NCBI GenBank assembly: GCA_039000515.1
Contig: JBCFYV010009882.1
Coordinates: 51,750,816 to 51,814,815 of the forward strand
Source of the DNA: Timema cristinae
Taxonomy: Eukaryota; Arthropoda; Insecta; Phasmatodea; Timematidae
Length of the DNA stretch: 64,000 nt
Reading direction: 5' to 3'
Of this stretch, positions 23,001-35,772 are shown piece by piece. The position numbers and the translations under genes are program-made. The stretch's first letter is position 1; each line of letters begins with the position of its first letter. The notes under the pieces are model-generated. The model made no database searches, was not told the DNA's origin, and saw nothing but the letters and a program-made list of their open reading frames with translations.

Positions 23001-24276
23001 GATTCCATGAGCGACGACATTCTGCATCGTATTCGGACCGCTGATCAAGATCCAAATATCGATTTTGTCGCATGAAATATATAACGAGTCGTTAATAAAG
23101 ATTGAGGATATTTGCATTCTCATTTCTAATATGCCTCTCCATCATTTCGGTACGCCATCGCCTAACCGCCCAGCAACAGACATCATTAACAGCAATATTC
23201 TGCGTGAACAACATTTTGATGCGGCCTCTTTGACTACTTTCATTGTAAATAATGAGCAACTGCTCACTGCTAAACAAAAGAACATATACGATCGAATTAA
23301 TTTGTCAATTGCAGCACAACAAGGTGGATTTTTTTTTTTGGACGTACCAGGCGGCACTGGCAAAACATTCCTCATATCACTGATACTAGCGCGCATTCGA
23401 TCACAAAATTATATTGCGTTGGCAATTGCTTCATCAGGCATTGCAGCGACTTTGCTTGATGGTGGACGGACATCACATTCAGCACTCAAGTTGCCATTGA
23501 ACGTTCACACAAATCCAGACGTAATGTGCAATATAAAGAAGCATTCAGGCATGGCAAAATTTTTGCAAAAATGCAAAATTATTATCTGGGATGAATGCAC
23601 TATGGCCCACAAGCATTCACTTGAAGCTCTCGATAGAACGATGAAAGATCTCAAAACGATAATACCAGACTTTTCTGTGGCGCTCTACTACTACTGTCCG
23701 GTGATTTTAGACAGACATTGCCGGTCATTCCACGCGCTACATATGCGGACGAAGTTAATGCATGTTTGAAACAATCATACCTAAGGCGAAATGTCAATAC
23801 ATTATGCCTTAACATAAATATACGTGTTCAAGTGCAAAACGATCCATTGGCACTGTCATTCTCAGAACAATTGCTCAACATTGGCAATGGAAAAATTCTA
23901 TTGCATGGAAATACACCATGAATATGGCACGTGATTGTTCATAAAAAAAATTATGGTTAATGTTCTTGAAGCTACCATTTTGAACGGCAAGTTTCAAGGT
24001 GAGGTTGTTCTCCTGCCACGGATCCCAATGATCACTTCAGACGCGCCCATTCCATTCAGACACTTGCAATTTCCAATTCGCTTGGCATTCGCAATGACTA
24101 TTAATAAGTCACAAGGCCAAACAATGTCCATTTGTGGGTTGGATCTAGAAAATCACTGCTTCTCACATGGTCAATTATATGTTGCGTGTTCTCGCGTTGG
24201 CAAACCATCAAGTTTGTTCATTTATACACCTCATGTATTAACGAAAAACATTGTTCATCAACTCGCATTAAGATAA
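20082..24276 (+). pseudogene. Helitron RepHel pseudogene (HUH Rep plus Pif1-like helicase)
   Basis: Rolling-circle replicase-helicase. The Arg-rich start at 20082 is followed by TGA at 20163 and a second Met at 20166. A Helitron-like N-terminal domain follows, with C-x2-C (C-Q-H-C) and a frame change near 20488. Rep motifs: F-I-T-F-T-C-N-P-N-W (21653-21682), H-A-H of G-L-P-H-A-H-I-L (21853-21876), and the two-tyrosine motif Y-I-C-K-Y (near 22279). The helicase has G-T-G-K-T (Walker A, near 23354), I-I-W-D-E-C (Walker B, near 23580), G-D-F-R-Q-T-L-P after a frame change near 23700, and the C-terminal K-S-Q-G-Q-T and Y-V-A-C-S-R-V. About 100-150 residues appear deleted near 23920-23935. Point stops lie at 20998, 21821 and 21957. 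It is not functional. Confidence 0.93.
21209..21288 (+). other. 80-bp intron-like insert in the Helitron gene
   Basis: Starts GTACAATC, ends with a T-rich tract and TTTGCAG. Removing it joins I-N-P-M-T to G-T-E-T-N-N-K-V-R-A-M in frame, as expected for Helitron Rep proteins. It looks like a real short spliceosomal intron. Confidence 0.75.
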
Positions 24277-25050
24277 AAACAAAACAAACTTTATTGATTT
24301 TGTCGGACCGTTTTTTATAACATTAAAACCTTAGGTATAAGAGGAGGTGAGGTTTCTACGCCGCTGACTGTACGTATAATCGAAATAGTATGTACTTCGT
24401 ACAACAAGTACATACTATTTAGATGGTACGTATATAGGCAAGTTGTTCTGCTTAAGCCCGTAAAGGTTCTAGGCCCCCAACAGTATATGTTTTGCACTAT
24501 GAAAATAGAAACAATTAAAAAGTAATTTGACATTTGTCATATTTGAAGGTCCGTCAATAAAATAAAATTAGCTGTACCCGGCATACAAATTTGTAAGCAA
24601 GCTTCAATTTTTTTTTCGATACAGCTGATATTTGTGGAGTTGTGAATGAAATTGCAAAAATTGTAGGGATCACTATTCCATATATTATTATTTTTAATAA
24701 TGGATACAATGTATGTATAAGTGTCTAGCAGTTCCTATTCTAAGTAAAATTTATTAGTTTCAGAAACAGACAGACGGAATGGGAAAGCATTGCCATTACT
24801 GTGAAACAAAGTATTTGTAATGTACTATTGTCTCAATATAGTTGATTTTGAGGAAAGAAAAGATGTTTTATTTTGTATGTTGTCTTGACAAACCCTGAAT
24901 TTTTAATATTTGTGTAACTCAATAATTAGAGTTCATTGTGAATTTGTAATTGTGATGATCACATAGTGTTTGTTTTATTATCGAAATCAATTATGCCACC
25001 CAAACAAAAAACCAACGTTCGGGCAGGACAACGTCTGTCGGGTCCACTAG

Positions 25051-27369
25051 TACCCTCGGGTCCTCTTTTAAATGTTTATAGATGCGATGGTCTGAGCAAT
25101 GCTGGGGTAGTGTGTTCTGTAAATGGTTCTTAATACTGGTACTGTCTTAGTTCATAAAAAAATACTAGGTGGCAGCATTAGATGGTTTTGTGAAAATTGC
25201 AATGTAGCATGTGTGCAAAATTGTTTTGCTCTCTGAAACACTAAGGCAAATTATTGTTAGGCCTAAATGTGATTTTTTTCATTTTATTTTGTAATTCATT
25301 TATGATCATTTTTTCTAACTTTTGTAAAAAAATGTGTACAAATCTTTAATGATTTGTATTTTTCTTGCCTAATAAATGTGAAAAAAAAAGTTTTATGTAC
25401 AAACACAATCAGACAAAGTTTTTTTTTAAAAAATTGTATTCTATAAAACAAAATAAAGTCCATACAATATCCTAAAGATCATAAATGACTATAATAAACA
25501 GACCCGAAAATTATTATGTCAAAAAGTATTCACACAGCGAAAATTCAAAATATCATAAATTTTGCCAGTATCTGACAGCTCTCCAAGTATTTTTCATGCC
25601 GGTGTGCAATGTGTTAAGACCAAGGTTAAGACAGTGTTTAACACAGTCTGATGTGAACAGTTGTACCAGATTGTGTTAGTGTCATAAAGAGTTGCCGAGT
25701 GTGTTAAAGTATTGATCTGCAACACCTAACTAGGTAATTTTTAATGTAGGGAAAGACATGAATTATAGGCAACAGCTGTACACCCCCCACCACCAACGGC
25801 CATTGTATTAATTCACCTTTCTTTAATAAACCCAATACCCAATAGTAGTAATTGTCGGCCATTTATTCAACATACCCTAGACGACCTCCCACATTACAGT
25901 GACAATCTGACACATCACTTGTGAATAAAGTCCTGTGTTGTTACAGTGGCTTGATTTGGTTTTAACCATTTACTTTTTATGTCCCACATCTAACAACTAG
26001 TTCAAGTTGGCAGCATCTTTACAAGAAATGAGTAGCTATAAACCAAGGTCAATTTCAGCGGTAGGGTACTCACATTTGCAGAGAACCAGATTATTTCAGA
26101 TTAACCCATCTACGGTATAATTAGTACAAAAATGAAGAATGTGTGTGTCTGTCTGCCATAAGTGTTGCCAAATATCTATCACATGAAGAGGGCTAAAATT
26201 TTAAAATTTGCAATCACTATGCACAAACATGTGTGCCTCAATGCTGAAATTTTAAATCTTAAAAGATTTTTTTTATTAAAAAATGGATTGGGAGGAATGA
26301 AGATTTTTTTGCTGTGTAGTTGAATTAAAGAAAAAAGTTATATTAATATAATCACTAATGTATGTTAAAAATAATTGAATGTAATAGACAATTACATTTT
26401 TTCTTTCTATTAAGAAGAGTGACTAATGTGAAAGTATTAAAATATGAACTCATCATACCTGAGATAATTTCATTGTTAATAATTCCCAAATAAAATATTT
26501 TATTTTATTCAAACAATTTTGTCAAAATTTCAACCAAAAGAATATCTTGCTTAAGGAAAATAACAGTAAAGGTTTTATAGATTTGAGATCCCCTGCTGGC
26601 CAGTTTTTTAATTAAATTATTTAAACAAAAAATTGTATTTTGTAGGCTAAGGTTTAGAGTAAGGAAATGAAATTATCAATGTAAATAAATGCACTTCACA
26701 TCAATTACCATGTTAAATGTAAAGTGATATTTTAGTATTACAAATAAATCTCAAATGTAAAATTCATAAAGAGGCATTCAAGCATTACATAAGCAACTAA
26801 GGGAAGGAAGGAGGCTCGAGCTTAGTTTATTTTTGCTGACAAGGGGGAAGGGTGGGTCAGAACAATGACAGGTAAGACAGAGCGAGACGGGCAAGAAGGG
26901 TGCAGTGACCCAGCAACCCAAAATGGACACACAATAGTTAAAAGGGTCGCGATGTGGATTAAAGAACCTTGGTCTTCAGATTTAAAGTTAGTTCTGAGTC
27001 TTTTTATAAATATAATTTTTTTTTCATAATGTTTTAAATTTTTTTTAATTCTACCTTCTTATAGAAAAATAAATTTTAATTCATTTTACAACAGTATTTA
27101 ATGTGAATATTTTACACCATTAATTGATGTGAATGAAGCAAAAACGTAACTCTCGTTTTAGGGAAAAAATGTGTCAGCAGTGATTTTTTGTAGCTTACAT
27201 CATGAGATAAAAGTTATTTTTTATAGTCAACCAAAACATTGAGGATATCTTATATCCACGAATATATTTTATACCTTGATTTACAAATTTTACAGACATT
27301 TAAATAGTAAATATCTTCCATCTAAATCTATCAAGAGTTGACACATTTTTGGCTCGACCTCAATTTGTA
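25051..27369. other. No recognisable gene
   Basis: AT-rich with homopolymer runs (A run near 25380, T run near 25419). Frames are short. No terminal repeats were paired. Confidence 0.55.
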
Positions 27370-28596
27370 CTATTATTTTAGGTTTGGTCCTTGGCCCAAT
27401 CCTTTTCTCAATGTTAATAAATGATCTTCCTAGTTGTTTGCAACATTCTCAACATCATCTATATGCTGATGATTTCAAACTTTATTTATCATCCTCTCTT
27501 TCCCATATTTATAGTGCGGTGGATAATATGAATGCTGACTTACGTGCAAAAATTATTGGTAATTGAAAATGCTCTTAATGTAAAGCCTAAAAAAATCTCA
27601 ATCTATTATTATATGTCCAAAAAAATTACTATTACTATCGTCATTGAATTTTGAATTTGTACTACAAATAAATTTAAACAACAGCCCAATTTCATTTGTG
27701 ACAGTTGTTAATAAGCTTGGTTTCCATATAAATAAAAACCTAACATGTAATAATCATGTAAAACAAATATGTAAAAAGTATTTTTTTGCCTTATACTCAC
27801 TTAAGTGCCTGAAAAAATGTATACCAATGAATATTAAATCCACTCCTATCCAAACCCTTATCATCCCACATACTATTGTGATGTAGTGTATTATGACATA
27901 GCAGCTGACCTTGCGGCCAGACTACAAAACCTCCAAACCACATGTGTTAAATTTATCTTTGACCTACGGTCGCATGATCATATTTCCCCAAACTATAATA
28001 AACTAACCTGGCTATGACTTAAATAAAGAAAATATCTACATTCAATAACTATCATAAAAAAAACTAGTGAATTCCAACTCCCCACAATACCTTTCTTAAC
28101 ATATATGCTCACTCAAGTCTTAAAAATCCTTTCAACGCTCAGTCAGAAGAAAACTCAACTTAATTCATTCCTCTTCATAATTCCAATCATTACTTAAATT
28201 ATTTAATTGTTTCAGCTTCTCATTCATGGAATACCCTAACCAATGAGGTAAAGAAATTAGAAATGAATGGTTTCAAGCGAAAAGTCACAAATAATATCCC
28301 CCTCTCCCTTCTTCCCAATGTGTGTGTGTGTGTGTATGTGTGTGTACGCGTATGTGTGCGTGCATTAAATTGATTTGTGGTCACCATGTTTGTGTTAAAT
28401 TGATCTATGGTTCTCATATTATGTAATCCATGTGTATTTTAGCTAGAGTTTTTCTATTTCATTATTTGTGTTTTTATGTATATCATTATGTTAACCTTAA
28501 TTTTTAATTGTATTGCTTAAGTTTAAGGAAAGGAAGTAGGCTTAACTTTGTCATTAAAGATAATAATTATTATTATTATTATTATTGTTATTATGG
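27370..28596 (+). pseudogene. Non-LTR retrotransposon (LINE) 3' portion, 5'-truncated
   Basis: Reverse transcriptase remnant: G-L-V-L-G-P-I-L-F then I-N-D-L-P and H-L-Y-A-D-D-F-K-L-Y-L (27379-27490); Y-A-D-D is the catalytic box. The thumb follows with N-K-L-G-F-H-I-N-K-N-L-T (27707-27742) and L-I-I-P-H (27859-27873), then in another frame Y-C-D-V-V-Y-Y-D-I-A (near 27880-27905). A W-N-x-L-T-N-E-V-K-K block lies near 28227-28256. The order matches the Jockey/R1-like LINE group; the exact clade is uncertain. The (TTA)n tail at 28562-28596 is a plausible 3' end. Apurinic endonuclease and ORF1 are missing, consistent with 5' truncation. A GT microsatellite at 28318-28365 interrupts the end. Confidence 0.85.
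28318..28365. repeat. GT-rich microsatellite
   Basis: TG dinucleotides interrupted by TATG, TACGCG and TGCG. Confidence 0.9.
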
Positions 28597-29890
<1,294 letters not shown>

Positions 29891-29984
29891 TTAAGGTATT
29901 TCCAAAATAAATATGTGTCTGTACAAAAGATATTTCGAGTAAAGTTTTTTTCTATTGTTATATTAACAGAGTTAGAATGAATGG

Positions 29985-30555
29985 TTAACCTCTTAACTGC
30001 GCGAACCGTGTATAAGCGTCAAGATAACTTTCCACAGGACACATCAACCGCCTATAAATGCCAAGCTAATTCCAATATTGTTTGCTGTTTGTGTCAACCA
30101 GTTTTAAGAGTTTAATTTATTTTAATATTAACCCCCAACTGTTGAGAACATTTTGAACTACTTTTCACTTTTAAATATTATATTGTGAGCAAATCATTTT
30201 CAATTTAGACCATGGTTTGTAAATACTTGTATTTGTGTTTTTCATCATGTCTTTTACTAGTGGCATTAGTAATGATAGTAAACATACAAAAGTTTTAAGA
30301 AAAAGAAACCTCAAATGGATTCTAAATGAATCAGAAGAGAGTGAAAGTGACAAGGATTTTATTATAAATACCATGGTGAAGAAATTCCAGGAAGAACTTC
30401 TAGAATGCAACAGTACATATATGGAAAGTAGAAAGAAACAAACAAACAAAGATAAATTCCTTTGCCTTGGCAACAGTTCTCAACTTAGACAGTGGAAACT
30501 GGCCCACCAATGGATTACCAAATCAAGATTACCACCAGGCCTCAACAGAAGATAG
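29985..30555 (+). pseudogene. Possible piggyBac-like relic, 5' part
   Basis: TTAACCTCTTAACTGCGCGAA at 29985 resembles a piggyBac terminus with its TTAA target. An acidic frame from 30250 (M-S-F-T-S...S-E-E-S-E-S-D-K-D) resembles the acidic N-terminus of piggyBac transposases. No catalytic region or right end was found. The last part (30480-30555) has a similar peptide on the minus strand near 42820-42885, suggesting a second shared repeat. Weak call. Confidence 0.35.
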
Positions 30556-32499
30556 TTTATTTCTATAATATTATTATTTTTCAAAATTAACATTATTATT
30601 TTTTATTTTCTTATCTATTATTATTATCATCAACATCATCATCAGTTTTCTATAAATATTAACCATAGCCAAGGAATTTATCTTTACTCCCAAAAACAGT
30701 TGGCACAATGTGTTTCTAACAGTTTCATTCAAAATTCAAAATGGAGTAATCCATTGTTTGTGTTATTTGTACTCTCTTCTTCTTTGTGTTTGATAGAGGC
30801 AACAATGCCGAAATATTATATGTGTTAAAATGTGTGTGTGACTACTTCTACTATAGAAGACAGAAGAAAGGAAGAAGATGTCACCTTTGTGCATTGGATT
30901 CTTCCCACATTTTTCCTCTTTCCCTAGGTGGGCTTTCTTCGTCAAATTTATTCTTAGTAGTTTATTTTTCCTTTTTCTTTAGTTTTATCAATTTCCTTTA
31001 TTATAAAATTATCGCGCCATATAATTATCAGACTATATCAACTATTGGGATTTTAGTTTACAAGAGAAAATATTATTGTCAATAAGTTATGAATAGAAGC
31101 AACATGCAATGGAAAATATAGTATTAGGGGAGAAATTAATAATAGCTTAGTTATAAAAATTATCTTGCAAGGCTTTAGTACATAAATAGTCAAGTCAATT
31201 TAATGATGTACCTACAGCTAATTGCAAAAGAATTGTTATCAACAGATTATATAAGAAAAAAGTCTGATTAAAACGATGAAATAAAGTCAACTAAAGTCTG
31301 CTCGTCTAATAAGCCCCCACCTTGAAAAATTGATTTAAATAATTGGTCTATGAGTGAAAAAAATCACTATCTTAGGAAATAAATATTTTATTCCAGAAAT
31401 ACCCTGGAGAAATATGAAAAATTATAAAATTTCCTAAAAGAAAACTTTTGTATTCTTAGTATGATTAATGGTCATATGCCCTTAGAAATCTAAAGTTCTC
31501 AGGTCACTAGTACTGATCGTCTAATTCAGAAGATTTTTATATTTTGTTTGTCTAAATCATTTCTACCCTCCCTCTATTTCAATGAGGTGATATTTGTTAA
31601 TATAATGTAATTGTATTAATATTAAATCTCTATAATTATGCAGAAATTATGTAGCCCAAGTGTACGTGAATCGATGGAATTAGGAGAAGCCCAGGCTTTC
31701 CGTAAAAATAAAATTATTTTATCATTTTCAATTAAAACGCTAAAAATCATTAACAAAAATAAATTAAACATACATATAATGAATAAAAAATACAATACAA
31801 ACTTCGGTTTATTAAAATCTGTTGATATCTTAAAATTCAACCACCTTTGTCAATTATGTGTGTTTATTAACTCTTTATTTATGGAGGAAATCACACTGTT
31901 GTTTAATATAATTTTTTCACTAAAAGTTCAGAATGAGTAACACATGATAGAAGAAAAAAGCTTTTTGTGTAATATAAATCTTGAAAGTGGAGAGGAGATA
32001 GCCACAATGAAATAAAAAGGAATCAGATTTAGTATTCAATCTTTACACAGCTTTGGTGCGGTGCAAAGCATTATCTTGGAGTGTTGTGGTTGTTGTAAAA
32101 CTGTTCTCTGAAGGATAATTTTGGAAGACACTTTGTGCTTCATTGTAGCCAAATGATTTGGGTATAGAGAGCACAGTAAACAATTTTAAAAATTAATGCT
32201 ATAATCTTTAAAATATTGATATTTTATTTTTAAACTTTTTAGTACTAAGCGTGTTAGTTATTATTTGTGACATTGTGCAAATGTGGCATACAAAACAAAC
32301 AATAAGCATTGCATTGTGTAAATATATGAGAACCAATATCTCAATTTGGTTTTAGAGTTTAGGTACTAAATTAATAGTTTTAAAGTCAAGTTTTTAAATT
32401 TCTTGATTTTTTGTTAATTTTAATATAATACCCAGGTAAGAGCCTGCCTGCTATCCCTGAATTTTAGGTTGGTGTTATTTCTGTTTTTCTGCTTATAGC
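30556..32499. other. Intronic sequence, no recognisable gene
   Basis: AT-rich with ATT/ATC runs near 30575-30640. Frames at 30786-31085 and 31622-31940 show no recognised domain. Confidence 0.55.
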
Positions 32500-32642
32500 C
32501 ACCAGACTAATGGGATAGGGATGAAAAAAGTGTTCCTATCTGTGTCCTAACATTATTTAATAATTTCATATCTGTGTCCTAACATTATTTAATAATTTCC
32601 ATTTTCAACCATTTTTTTTTTTATTTCTTCTTCTAGTAAGTT

Positions 32643-33721
32643 GTTATCCCTCTTACTGGTCCTTCGGGGTAACTGGTTGTTTTTTTCTAGTCGAAGTCCA
32701 GTCTCCGGGTGACATTGATTTCCAGGCGTCGATCTCGCGGGTCGAGTGGATGGGGGTAGGGAAGGGAGATGGGGGAGAAAACATACCCGGGTTCTGGGGT
32801 GGCCAGGGCGTGAAGATGGTAACCCTCAGGGCTGAAGGGGGAAATCGGAGTAAATGGGGGTCGGATGGTTGGTGAGAGGGGAAGACGAGGGGAGGAGTTG
32901 GATAACTCGGGTGCAGGGACTCTTGATGATGCTGGAGCGGAGTGTTGACGTTCGGGGGTCTGGTGGTTGCAGTCGGGGTCGTAGAAGATGGGTCCACGGG
33001 TTGAGTATTGTTTCGTTGTCGTCGTCTTCTTTAGGGTCTTCTGTCGGTGGGCCTTGCCGGCGCGGCGGGTGTATCCCATCCCGTGGGTTCACCGTCGGAA
33101 GGGTCGATCAAGGTTGGAGGGTGATAGGGCAGAGTCCCGGCAACACAAAGTCGCGGTGGGAGGTAAGGATCTGTCTCGGCAACACGGAGTCGCGGTGGGA
33201 GGTAAAGGAAACTGTCCCCGCAACACGGAGTCGCTGTGGGAGGAAGGGGGAACAATCCCGGCAACACGGAGTCGCGGTGGGAGGCAGGAGAACCGTCCCG
33301 GCAACACGGAGTCGCGGTGGGAGGTCGGGGATAGTTGTGGAAGGATAGGGAGTGATGAAATGCTCTTTCAAACAAATAAAGACGATTTAATATATAGCTC
33401 TTTTGTAACGGTGGTTCGCCAGGGTTGGGTCACCACAAAAAACAGCTCCAGAGATCACCGTGTTATATACCCTCTACTGCTGCCCGGCCTTGACCAATGG
33501 GGAAAACAGGGGCTTCCTATTGGCACGAGAAACCGTTAGAGACAGTGTCCATCACGCGAGCCAATAGGAAGCGCTGGCGCTGTGAGCAGAGGTGGAGTCG
33601 TCACGGACGGCTCAGACAACATGGACTGTGGGCCGGACCGGCAGTAGAGAGGGAGGGTGAAGCAGCCGGTGCAAGTGCGAAGGAAAGATACAAGGCTGAG
33701 TGAACAGTGAGGCACATCAAT
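32643..33721. other. GC-rich 1,079-bp block of unknown origin
   Basis: A sharply GC-richer island in AT-rich DNA, bounded on each side by the same 92-bp sequence (32551-32642 and 33722-33813). The minus strand carries overlapping Pro/Arg/Thr-rich frames (32653-33092), but no domain is recognisable and all three frames are partly open, as expected from GC content. It contains the five 40-bp repeats (33140-33326), an AATAAA at 33376 and TATATA near 33392. It could be a solo LTR or captured DNA; neither is proven. Confidence 0.5.
33140..33326. repeat. Minisatellite: five 39-41-bp units
   Basis: The conserved core GCAACACGGAGTCGCGGTGG starts at 33140, 33179, 33220, 33261 and 33301, followed by GAGG and 14-17 variable bases. 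Units 1 and 3 each differ at one or two core positions. Because 40 is not a multiple of 3, the repeat shifts frame, arguing against a coding role. Confidence 0.92.
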
Positions 33722-33873
33722 CATTATTTAATAATTTTATATGTGTCCTAACATTATTTAATAATTTCCATTTTCAACCATTTTGTTTTTTTGATTTCTT
33801 CTTCTAGTAAGTTAAGTTGTGAATTTGACACAGTTCCTCTCTGATGAGTTGCAAAAGAATGAAAGCTAAGAGG

Positions 33874-34433
33874 ACGGCCAGACTAGGCGAGCAAGCACGT
33901 GAGTGATTAAAATATAGACTAGAACACATTGGTTGTAATGAGAGGTGGCCAGACTGGAGTGAGGGAGCAACTGAGCATGCACACTTGAAAGAACTGGTTC
34001 TATTTTTCAAGTATGCGCACTCAACCTGGTAGTCTAATTCACAGGCGCTAGGCAATATTATTTAATGTTGGTTCATTGAGCACTAGGAAAATTTCTCATA
34101 TTGACATTTTTATTACTATCGATAGGTTTAGCACACTTGCTACTAACGGCTTAATTTACCTATGTGTGTGTGCGCGCGCAAGTAAAACTGATATGTTAAA
34201 ATACTTCAATATTATTTATCATCAAAGTAGGCCTTTACAAATAAAATCACCATCAGCATGGAGAGAGAATTATAAAACTACGTTAATAAATCACTTTTCA
34301 AAAACCTCCCTCAGTTCATTGAGCCAAGATTTGAACATTAGCCTCCTCGTCAACAATTATCGAGAGCTATCTACTAATCCCACACTCACCAATTTGACCA
34401 CTCAGCCACTCGTGCGCTCGTCAGTCTGGCCGA
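33874..34433. mobile_element. Small DNA element with inverted CGGCCAGACT ends
   Basis: The left end CGGCCAGACTAGGCGAGCAA and the right end, reverse-complemented, CGGCCAGACTGACGAGCGCA agree over about 25 of 30 bases. The element splits a tandem-array unit between GAATGAAAGC and GGGAGATTGGG. No open frame of note. An internal GGCCAGACTGGAG copy lies at 33949-33961. Target duplication not resolved. Confidence 0.5.
34195..34425 (-). repeat. SINE-C relic (tRNA-Ser/Leu-like head)
   Basis: The minus strand reads GTGGCTGAGTGGTCAAATTGG (box A of the Ser/Leu type), an extended variable arm, then GCTAATGTTCAAATCTTGGC (box B). The body contains TTCTCTCTCCATGC, shared with 14443-14455. It sits inside the 33874-34433 TIR element. 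Confidence 0.55.
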
Positions 34434-34659
34434 ACCCTATGTCAGGAGATTGGGTGGTAATGATGAATTTTCTTCAAGAGCCCACCATTATCTCTTTGTC
34501 CAATGGCAGAAAAGTAAAGTGTGAACTGTGTTGTTCTTTTCATTGTGAACGCCATATTGTGTTGGTCCCTTTTATATGTTCTAAGCATTTTTTCTGTACC
34601 TTCTCCCAAATATTAAATAATAACCTCAATGAGAAAAATTAGGTTTTCCTTAAGAGATA

Positions 34660-35440
34660 TCTATACTTATAAAATAACATGTCCTGACTGACTGACTGAC
34701 TGATTCATCATCGCCGAGCGCAAACTATCAAGGCTACAAGCATGAAATTCGGACTGTATATTCATTTTGTTATGTAGGCACCCACTAAGAAAGGATTTTA
34801 GAAAATTCCACCCCAAAGGGCTCAAAATAGGGGATGATAATATGTATGATAATATGTATGAAAGTCCGTCATTTTGAAAGTTACATAAACAAAATTTTGT
34901 ATTTCGGTTATTGACGTAAAACAAATAAATACGTGTTTCAGGAATTTTGGAAATTTTACTTAATAAGGGATGAAAAAGGGGGTGAAAGTTTGTATCGGAC
35001 TGACTGACTGATTCATCATCGCCGAGCGCAAACTATCAAGGCTACAAGCATGAAATTTGGACTGTACATTCATTTTGTTATGTAGGCACCCACTAAGAAA
35101 GGATTTTAGAAAATTCCACTCCAAAGGGGTCAAAATAGGGGATGATAATATGTATGAAAGTCCATCATTTTTAAAGTTATATAAACAAAATTTTGTATTT
35201 CGGCTATTGACGAAAAACAAATAAATACGTGTTTCAGGAATTTTGGAAATTTTATTTAATAAGGGATGAAAAAGGGGGTGAAAGTTTGTATCGGACTTGC
35301 ATTATTTTTGATCTGAGGTCAAGTTATGGTCATCAACGTAACGTAATATTTTAAATTAATCTGTAAATACATATGTATATTTTCGTATTTGTATATAATC
35401 AACTTCCACGCGAGCAAAGCCGCGGGCAACAGCTATCTAG
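34660..35440 (+). mobile_element. Non-autonomous Helitron with internal tandem duplication
   Basis: A 781-bp element inserted between A (34659) and T (35441), the Helitron target rule. It starts TCTATACTTATAAAAT, continues TGACTGACTGATTCATCATC, and ends ACGCGAGCAAAGCCGCGGGC, then AACAGCTATCTAG. It has no coding content. About 308 bp beginning at GATTCATCATCGCCGAGCGC occur twice (34702 and 35010), with the second copy about 12 bp shorter. Not closely similar to the large Helitron at 19272, so it probably depends on another Helitron lineage. Confidence 0.9.
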
Positions 35441-35772
35441 TATATTATATATACGCATCCATGTCCTTTTCCTGCGTTTGTCCTTTGTGTTATTCCTTTC
35501 ATATGTTCCAATCTGTGTGTCCAATAATTTTTTAATAATTTCCATTTTCTACCGTTTGTTTTTTTGGTTTCCTCTTTTAGGATGTTGCATTGCGCGTTTC
35601 ACACTCCTCACTGATGAGTTCCGATAGAATTGAAGCCTAGGTCGGGAGATTGGGTGGCGACGACCGATTTTCTTCAAGAGGAAGCAATGTAATGTGTACA
35701 CTGTGTTCTTTTCATTGTAAAAGCCATTTTGTGTTCGTCCTTTTTATATGTTTCTATCCACCTATCCTATTA

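Larger units (their letters stand above)
19272..25050 (+). mobile_element. Helitron, autonomous-type, decayed
   Basis: The 5' end has the insect Helitron layout: TCTTAATATATATAATTCTT near 19272, then GTCACTGAACTCCTCC and ACCGATTTTGATGAAATTTT. The 3' end is GGGCAGGACAACGTC, a short hairpin, then GGGTCCACTAG with T following at 25051, the CTAG|T terminus. Helitrons insert between A and T without duplicating the target; the left neighbour here is G, so the 5' base is uncertain by a few positions. The interior codes for a RepHel protein (20082-24276). The element is about 5.8 kb, a normal autonomous size, but the gene carries many breaks. Confidence 0.93.

Noticed and set aside
24555..24785. Second Helitron end on the minus strand (TTAGCTGTACCCGGC)
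   Set aside because: Terminal CTAG is not intact and no 5' end was found; it could be chance or an old nested fragment in the large Helitron.
26800..26960. Possible exon in a GC-richer patch
   Set aside because: No open frame with splice sites and no family similarity on either strand.
32653..33092. Overlapping minus-strand Pro/Arg-rich frames as a gene
   Set aside because: All frames are open because of GC content; no domain recognised and no conserved start or splice signals.
33140..33326. CRISPR-like array
   Set aside because: Eukaryotic context, spacers only 14-17 bp and similar to each other, no cas genes; a minisatellite explains it.
33031..33375. Periodic Pro/Arg peptide repeats on the minus strand
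   Set aside because: They are the 40-bp DNA repeat translated in rotating frames; the period is not a multiple of three.
32642..33706. GC-rich block as a solo LTR with TGTT...AACA ends
   Set aside because: Candidate ends exist but the flanking 5-mers (TAAGT and GTGAG) do not match, so an LTR call is not supported.
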